Positions 59,093 to 64,000 of a DNA stretch of 64,000 nucleotides are shown here, in pieces. Below the pieces are notes generated by a model, which saw only the letters and a list, made by a program, of their open reading frames with translations, was not told the DNA's origin and did not search any database. How positions within the stretch are numbered: the first letter of the stretch is position 1; each line of letters begins with the position of its first letter. The stretch comes from Geobacillus zalihae NBRC 101842 (lineage in GTDB: Bacteria > Bacillota > Bacilli > Bacillales > Anoxybacillaceae). The translations under genes were made by a program, and so were the position numbers. The stretch is from positions 1 to 64,000 of the forward strand of contig NZ_BCPV01000002.1 in assembly GCF_001544135.1 (NCBI RefSeq). The letters are read 5' to 3'.

Positions 59093-60538
59093 CTATCCAT
59101 GAACCGTGATGGACAATAAGCAAATGTCGTCGGAAGGGCTGACGAGCGGCGGACCTTGGCTGATTAAACGCTCGAGGAAGCGTTTATCCGGCAAATGGCG
59201 GCACATTTGCGTACATAAGCGAATTTTTTCAATGCTTTGCAAAATCGACGGGTCGATCTCCTCTAAAATGCCGTCTGTATACAAAAGGAGGCGGGCCCGC
59301 TTGTCGTAATGAATCACCCCTTTTTCAAACGGCAAGGAAAACGGGCTGCCAATCGCCAAACCGCCTTTGTCCAACTCATGGACGCTTCCATCGTCAAACA
59401 CGAGCAGCCCAGCCGGATGGCCGGCGTTCGTATATTCAATTTTTCGCTCTTTCGTGTCAATCACTAAATAAATCATGGAAAACAGGTGACGGATATCGTT
59501 GGTCTCATCCGGAAACAACGTTTGCACATGTTTTTCCAGCTCGCTCGCCACCGAGACCGGGTCGATGACGCGCACGATCAATCCGCGCAAAAGCGAGCGG
59601 AGCAGCATGCTCACCAAGGCTGACGAAATGCCGTGGCCCATCACGTCGATGACGATCACCCCGTAGCGGTACAGGTCGATTTGATAGCAAGCGTAAATAT
59701 CGCCTGACAAATCATCGGATGGAATATAGACGGCATCCATCGTCACCGCCTCGTTTTGAATGAGCGGCGTCAGCAAGTTGTGCTGAATTTTTTTGGCCAG
59801 CTCGACTTGGCGCCGCCGCTCAGCCTCTTTTTGCTTTTGCTTCGTCTCATCTTCGACAAGGACGATATATCCGTCCGCCTGAAGCACGGGAATGACCGTA
59901 TAGGCGACATTGGCGGACGTGCCGTCCCGGCGCTGCACCATCCCTTCGCCGCATCGCTGCTCTTTGGGAGGAAACGGAAGCCATGTTTGGCTGCCGCAAC
60001 GAAAGAGCGACCATATCGGGCGGCCGACCGCCTCTTCTTTTCGGCGCCCAAACAGCCGCTCTGCACTAAGCCCCCAATCTTGCACGGTTCCGTCCGCCGC
60101 CACCGGAACAACAGCGAACGGGGCGGAATCGTAAATGACCTCAAGCAACTCAGACGGCGTCGGTCGATCAGCCGGAGGCATAGCGGTTTGTTCAACAAAA
60201 TGCCAAACGAGCCATTCTCCCTCGCTGCCTGACAACCGATAGACGTTCATCCAGCTCATGTATGCTTTCCCGCTTTTCGCCACATGGCGCGCTTCTCCTT
60301 GCCAACATCCGTCCTTTTTTACCGCCTCGGCGATGCCGTCCAACAACGCGGCCGACCATTCGGCTGAAAACAGAACGCCGACCGGCCGCCCGACTAATTC
60401 GTTTTTGGTAAATCCGAGCCATCTTGGCGTCAGCTCGCTGACCGCAACAATCGAAAGTTGACGGTCGGTCATCACCATGCCGCTGCCCAACTGTTCCGCG
60501 TCTAGCTGATCGATCGCCTGTACATTCGCCTTCACCAT
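59093..60538 (-). CDS. PAS-PAS-PP2C (SpoIIE-type) phosphatase
   Basis: 481 residues: PAS domain 1 (about 15-115, LDAEQLGSGMVMTDRQLSIVAVS), PAS domain 2 (130-240, VIYDSAPFAVVPVAADG), a short coiled linker (KQKEAERRRQVELAKKIQHNLL) and a PP2C/SpoIIE domain (260-481) with metal ligands in SDDLSGDIYACYQ, VIDVMGHGISSAL and SPSDDICLLSI. It would dephosphorylate the STAS protein in response to a signal sensed by the PAS domains, as RsbP does in energy stress. AAAGGG lies seven bases before ATG 60538. First gene of the unit. Confidence 0.9.
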   Translation of the reverse strand: MVKANVQAIDQLDAEQLGSGMVMTDRQLSIVAVSELTPRWLGFTKNELVGRPVGVLFSAEWSAALLDGIAEAVKKDGCWQGEARHVAKSGKAYMSWMNVYRLSGSEGEWLVWHFVEQTAMPPADRPTPSELLEVIYDSAPFAVVPVAADGTVQDWGLSAERLFGRRKEEAVGRPIWSLFRCGSQTWLPFPPKEQRCGEGMVQRRDGTSANVAYTVIPVLQADGYIVLVEDETKQKQKEAERRRQVELAKKIQHNLLTPLIQNEAVTMDAVYIPSDDLSGDIYACYQIDLYRYGVIVIDVMGHGISSALVSMLLRSLLRGLIVRVIDPVSVASELEKHVQTLFPDETNDIRHLFSMIYLVIDTKERKIEYTNAGHPAGLLVFDDGSVHELDKGGLAIGSPFSLPFEKGVIHYDKRARLLLYTDGILEEIDPSILQSIEKIRLCTQMCRHLPDKRFLERLISQGPPLVSPSDDICLLSITVHG

Positions 60539-60766
60539 CGTTCAACCCTTTTTCGTTATAATCAAAATCAATAGCCTTCAGCTGACACCGGCTTCCCGAA
60601 ACCAAAACGCGCATCGGCGCCGGGTTGTTTCCACCCCGCCTTCGGGTTGCATGTTCAGCACCACTTTCCGCCCCATTGTTCCTCGTAGGAACAGGTTATT
60701 GTTGTATTCGTGTTTTTTTGCGGTTTTTCCTGCTTGCTGCCGCATAAATCTTCTAGTCCGTTTTTC

Positions 60767-61870
60767 TTATTTTGCCGATGATCCAAACCGCCGGCGAATC
60801 GCCGCAATCACAAGCAAGAGCACCGGAATGATGATTTGCAGCGGGATGTGCAGATAGAGCGTGACAATCTTTAATCCTTCATGAATATGTTCCCAGTAGT
60901 TGCTGGCCATCGCCACCGACCACAATAAGACAAGCGCCCCAAACGGATAAACAAGCCGCTGGTGGTTCGAAAACCCGAATACATGAGCCACCCCCACGAC
61001 GCCGGCATAAAAAAAGATGGAGACTTTGAAAAACCCCCCGATCACTAGAGCGACCATAAAAAAGACATCAAGCCGCTCTAAAAAGTGAGCGACTTGAATG
61101 CGGCGGATCGTATCGAGCAACGGAAACGATGAACGTGACACCGCATCAGCTCCCAAGACGGCCGTATTAACGGCCATAATGATCGCCAGGTTGATCCCGG
61201 TCAACACCATCCCGGCAACGGCGGCCCGCCGCGCTTTTTCCGGACGATTCAAGTATGGAAACAGCATGGTAAACACGATCATTTCGCCAAACGGCACGTA
61301 CAACGTTTCCGTGAACACCGTTTTCCACACCCGTTTCCACCCTTCCTCTAATACCGGTTGGAGCTGGGTGAGATCAACAACTCCGGAAGCGATAACTAAG
61401 ATGAATCCAACAACCGCCAGTATTTGCAATAACGTATAAAGCAGTTCGCCGGTGCGCGCCAATACTTCGATGCCTTTATAGGCGCTGTACATGACCGTCA
61501 TAGCCATAAGGACATTCAAAACAAACAGCGGCGTTTCCGGATAGGCAAACGTGAGCAACAGTTCGCCAAAGTCACGCAACACACGGGCGGCGATATAGAA
61601 AAAATAGGTAATATAGAGAACCGCCAACAACTTGCCGAGCGGCTTGCCGACGATATGTGTCACATAGGAAGTCAGCGGCTGATCGGGGTAATAATGAAAC
61701 AAACGCTCGTAAACCAAAAACAGCAGCAGCCCAAGCGCCAGACCGAGCAAAATGGCGATCCACATATCTTGCTTGGCGCTGACGCCGAGTGGAATGACCA
61801 TCGCACTGCCATGCTCAAACAACACAATCAGGACAAACAGCTGGCGCACATTGATTTTGCTATGTTCCAT
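60767..61870 (-). CDS. Germinant receptor subunit B (GerAB/GerKB type)
   Basis: 367 residues with ten helices of the APC-like fold, starting KINVRQLFVLIVLFEHGSAMV. This is the spore germination permease subunit that binds the germinant. ATG 61870 follows GGAGCGAG; the frame is open upstream into gerC. Last gene of the operon; its gene order A-C-B is that of gerK. Confidence 0.88.
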   Translation of the reverse strand: MEHSKINVRQLFVLIVLFEHGSAMVIPLGVSAKQDMWIAILLGLALGLLLFLVYERLFHYYPDQPLTSYVTHIVGKPLGKLLAVLYITYFFYIAARVLRDFGELLLTFAYPETPLFVLNVLMAMTVMYSAYKGIEVLARTGELLYTLLQILAVVGFILVIASGVVDLTQLQPVLEEGWKRVWKTVFTETLYVPFGEMIVFTMLFPYLNRPEKARRAAVAGMVLTGINLAIIMAVNTAVLGADAVSRSSFPLLDTIRRIQVAHFLERLDVFFMVALVIGGFFKVSIFFYAGVVGVAHVFGFSNHQRLVYPFGALVLLWSVAMASNYWEHIHEGLKIVTLYLHIPLQIIIPVLLLVIAAIRRRFGSSAK

Positions 61871-61925
61871 CTCGCTCCATCGCCCCTCACTCCACCGTAT
61901 CCAAGTTTTTTTGAGCCGAAAACGC

Positions 61926-63128
61926 TTATTTGATGTATGGCGTATTCCGCAATCCCGTGCGTCGAATGGAAGCATCCACTTTTACTGTCACCCGAAGATG
62001 AGGGAAATAGCGGTCATCCCACTCTTTTTTGATTCTCTTCCATAAGAGGGGATCGGCGCGATGCACCGCCTCGCCAAAACCAAAAACATCGGTTTTTTCA
62101 TGCTGGGCCGTTTCAATCGCCTGTTTCACTTCCCGTTCAATATCCCGGCCAATCGCCTTTTCCAATTGAAACAATAACCGGTAATCAGCCAAATTGATCG
62201 GGACGTACGTCTCACTGATATCCCCTTCTGTTTGAATGTGAACCAAAATCGAAGGCTGGCCGTTTTTCAATTTCACTTTTAACCCCGTTTTCACTCCCAT
62301 CGTTCGATAAGCAATCGCTTCTTTTTTTCCTTTCCAGGGGATCGTAATATTCGTTTGTTTGATTCGATCCAACACCCAAAGCACGCCTCGTTCCGTTGAG
62401 CCGTTCACCCAGCGAACAAGACGGTCTTTTTTAAATAACGCCAGTCCATCCAAGCTGATGCGAGCATCTGGCACAGAGGATTGAACGTTTGTTTGCCGTT
62501 TGCCCTGCTGTGGGTTTCCTTCAATGACAACACCCGTCACGACTGTATTTCTTCCTGAAGATGTCAAACCACGAATCGCCCACCAGACATCAGTGTTGAT
62601 TGTCTGCCCCCAGGACATCTCGGAAAACTCCAACGTCTTAATAATTTGATTGGCGGAAATTTTGTCAATCGGTGTTAATACGCTTAACACCTCTTTCGCT
62701 GAGTGGCCATGAGCAATAACCAGCCGCGCTGTCGTCCGAAACTGGTGGCTCCGTTCCATCGCATCGAATACGCCATTCAACCCTTGGCGCGCCACTTCCT
62801 CGCTGATGACCACCAAGTTGGTATGAGCGTAATACAGGATGCGCGACAGCTTTTTCGAGGCTTTCCGGCTTGCCTCGACCAACGTGTCTCCGGTCGACGT
62901 ATAAATGGAGACGGGCACGCCGCCCGCTCCGCCTCCTCGTTGGAGCGCCCCCGCAACGTTGCCCGGGTTGACGACTTGAAACGAGGCCAAATATCTGCCG
63001 TCTTTTGTTTTATCGAGGCCGACGGCAATGACAACGGCCAAATCGGTTAACTCTTTTTTACTCCAACAGCCAGCCAGCAGCACCGCACAAACAAAAAAGG
63101 ACACAAACATGGCGATAGGTCGTTTCAT
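61926..63128 (-). CDS. Germinant receptor subunit C, lipoprotein (GerAC/GerKC type)
   Basis: 400 residues with a lipobox LLAGC (Cys21) and the sequence CWSKKELTDLAVVIAVGLDK of Ger(x)C proteins; a long alpha/beta body ends in FPHLRVTVKVDASIRRTG. Attached to the outer surface of the spore inner membrane. Overlaps the end of the A subunit gene by four bases. Confidence 0.9.
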   Translation of the reverse strand: MKRPIAMFVSFFVCAVLLAGCWSKKELTDLAVVIAVGLDKTKDGRYLASFQVVNPGNVAGALQRGGGAGGVPVSIYTSTGDTLVEASRKASKKLSRILYYAHTNLVVISEEVARQGLNGVFDAMERSHQFRTTARLVIAHGHSAKEVLSVLTPIDKISANQIIKTLEFSEMSWGQTINTDVWWAIRGLTSSGRNTVVTGVVIEGNPQQGKRQTNVQSSVPDARISLDGLALFKKDRLVRWVNGSTERGVLWVLDRIKQTNITIPWKGKKEAIAYRTMGVKTGLKVKLKNGQPSILVHIQTEGDISETYVPINLADYRLLFQLEKAIGRDIEREVKQAIETAQHEKTDVFGFGEAVHRADPLLWKRIKKEWDDRYFPHLRVTVKVDASIRRTGLRNTPYIK

Positions 63129-64000
63129 GATCCATCCTCCTTTTCCCGGCGTGTTGGTGCCGGAGGCTGCGGTTTCTGATCCCCCGATTGGCGAATGATA
63201 TTTTTCTGGTTAATCAGGCGCGGCCGCTCGCGGTACATCCATGTCGGAATCCGAAACAGGGTATCGCCTACATTGGTTGAAATAAATGGAGCAAGCGGCG
63301 ACATGTATGGCATGCCAAACGAGCGCAAGCTGCATAAATGGAGAATCATGACCAGCAGACCCATTATAATGCCATAAAACCCGAACATCGCCGCTAAAAA
63401 CATCAACCCAAAGCGGATGAGGCGGGCTGAGATGGCGATGGCAAACGACGGCGTTGCAAAGCTGGCAATCGCGGTGAGCGAGACAACGATGACCATGGCC
63501 GATGAAACGAAGCCGGCATTGATCGCCACCTCACCGATGACAAGCGCCCCGACAATCGACACCGCTTGCCCGACTGCACGCGGCAGCCGAATCCCCGCTT
63601 CGCGCAAAATCTCAAATGTCACTTCCATGATCAATGCCTCGACAAAAGCGGGAAACGGCACAGCCTCACGCTGGGCGGCAATGGCGATGACGAGCTGGGT
63701 CGGAATCATTTCTTGATGAAACGTCGTCGCAGCAATATAAATAGAGGGCGCGACGAGCGAGAGAAAAAAAATCAACACGCGTAAAAAACGAAGAGCGGTC
63801 GCAATATCAAAACGGGCATAATAATCCTCCACCGCTTGAAAAAATTGGATAAACAAAGCCGGCACAATCAGGATAAACGGCGTCCCCTGAATCAAAATCG
63901 CAATCCGCCCCTCCAGCAAATTCGCCGCCACCACATCGGGACGCTCGGTATGATAGATCGTCGGAAACGTCGTAAACGTTTGATCTTCGATTAATTGTTC
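63125..64000 (-). CDS. Germinant receptor subunit A (GerAA/GerKA type), partial
   Basis: The frame runs off the right edge; the visible 291 residues are the C-terminal membrane half with five or six helices and the signatures FTTFPTIYHTERPDVVAANLLEGRIAIL (TERPDVVAANLLEGR), GTPFILIVPALFIQFFQA and PRAVGQAVSIVGALVIGEVAI. The basic, Pro-rich tail QKPQPPAPTRREKEDGS is the usual end. The start and the N-terminal cytoplasmic domain lie beyond the window. Confidence 0.92.
   Translation of the reverse strand, partial: EQLIEDQTFTTFPTIYHTERPDVVAANLLEGRIAILIQGTPFILIVPALFIQFFQAVEDYYARFDIATALRFLRVLIFFLSLVAPSIYIAATTFHQEMIPTQLVIAIAAQREAVPFPAFVEALIMEVTFEILREAGIRLPRAVGQAVSIVGALVIGEVAINAGFVSSAMVIVVSLTAIASFATPSFAIAISARLIRFGLMFLAAMFGFYGIIMGLLVMILHLCSLRSFGMPYMSPLAPFISTNVGDTLFRIPTWMYRERPRLINQKNIIRQSGDQKPQPPAPTRREKEDGS

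Noticed and set aside
1-64000. CRISPR arrays, cas genes or defence systems other than mazEF and TnpB
   Set aside because: I looked for regularly spaced repeats and for cas, restriction or abortive infection motifs on both strands and saw none.

Overview
The window looks like chromosome of a thermophilic, spore-forming Firmicute close to Geobacillus/Parageobacillus. It carries spore coat and spore germination genes, Bacillus-type genes (ydbS/ydbT, yhgE, yfiB/yfiC, ylmA, nfsA and pirin homologues), sigma-A and sigma-K type promoters, AGGAGG ribosome binding sites, fairly high GC in genes, and many tnpB and IS relics. All names rest on reading the sequence; no database search was possible.

Layout. 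1-2013: decayed DNA (epimerase remnant, truncated arsB) and a small DUF2642 gene. 2368-6113: spore-surface style genes, one behind a good sigma-K promoter, and a long coiled-coil protein. 6152-18613: dinB, a lysE stub, ydbT/ydbS, an amino acid permease, two SDR genes (one broken), an orphan gerAC-like lipoprotein, an ABC ATPase coupled to an internally deleted nitric oxide synthase gene, and yhgE. 18701-24011: a ydcZ-type transporter split by a TnpB element, a chromate transporter, queT and an efflux gene. 24357-34140: a long leftward gene series encoding acyl-CoA dehydrogenase, SDR, two MaoC-type hydratases, thiolase, a TetR regulator and a complete branched-chain (Liv-type) ABC importer. 34211-38255: sirtuin, nitroreductase, pirin, mazEF, then tRNA-Pro, tRNA-Ala and tRNA-Ser. 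38424-43353: a second TnpB element, a membrane protein, an ABC-2 exporter, a GDSL hydrolase. 43557-51642: MBL hydrolase, TauE/SafE exporter, a glutamine synthetase paralogue, redox and small-domain proteins, a luciferase-like oxidoreductase and a MOSC protein. 51682-54112: an IS982-family element next to a third TnpB element. 54207-57729: a heterodimeric ABC exporter. 58136-60538: a partner-switching module (PP2C phosphatase, anti-sigma kinase, STAS protein). 60767-64000: a germinant receptor operon in the order A-C-B, cut by the window edge.

How the genes work together. The strongest functional unit is the leftward catabolic operon. It starts at a sigma-A promoter (34112-34140) followed at once by a perfect 18-bp palindrome, ATACCAACCGGTTGGTAT. 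The same palindrome with one mismatch sits at the same place behind the promoter of an SDR gene 21 kb away (12930-12947). The TetR protein encoded inside the operon is the obvious candidate to bind both, which would make a small regulon for import and beta-oxidation-like breakdown of an unidentified organic acid.

The window is also rich in gene decay: arsB, lysE, an SDR, nos, ydcZ, a tnpB fragment, and an integrase fragment beside the tRNA genes. Three unrelated TnpB-only elements are present. For the first one the empty insertion site can be rebuilt exactly from the interrupted gene. The three tRNAs all have C at the wobble position and read UCG, GCG and CCG.
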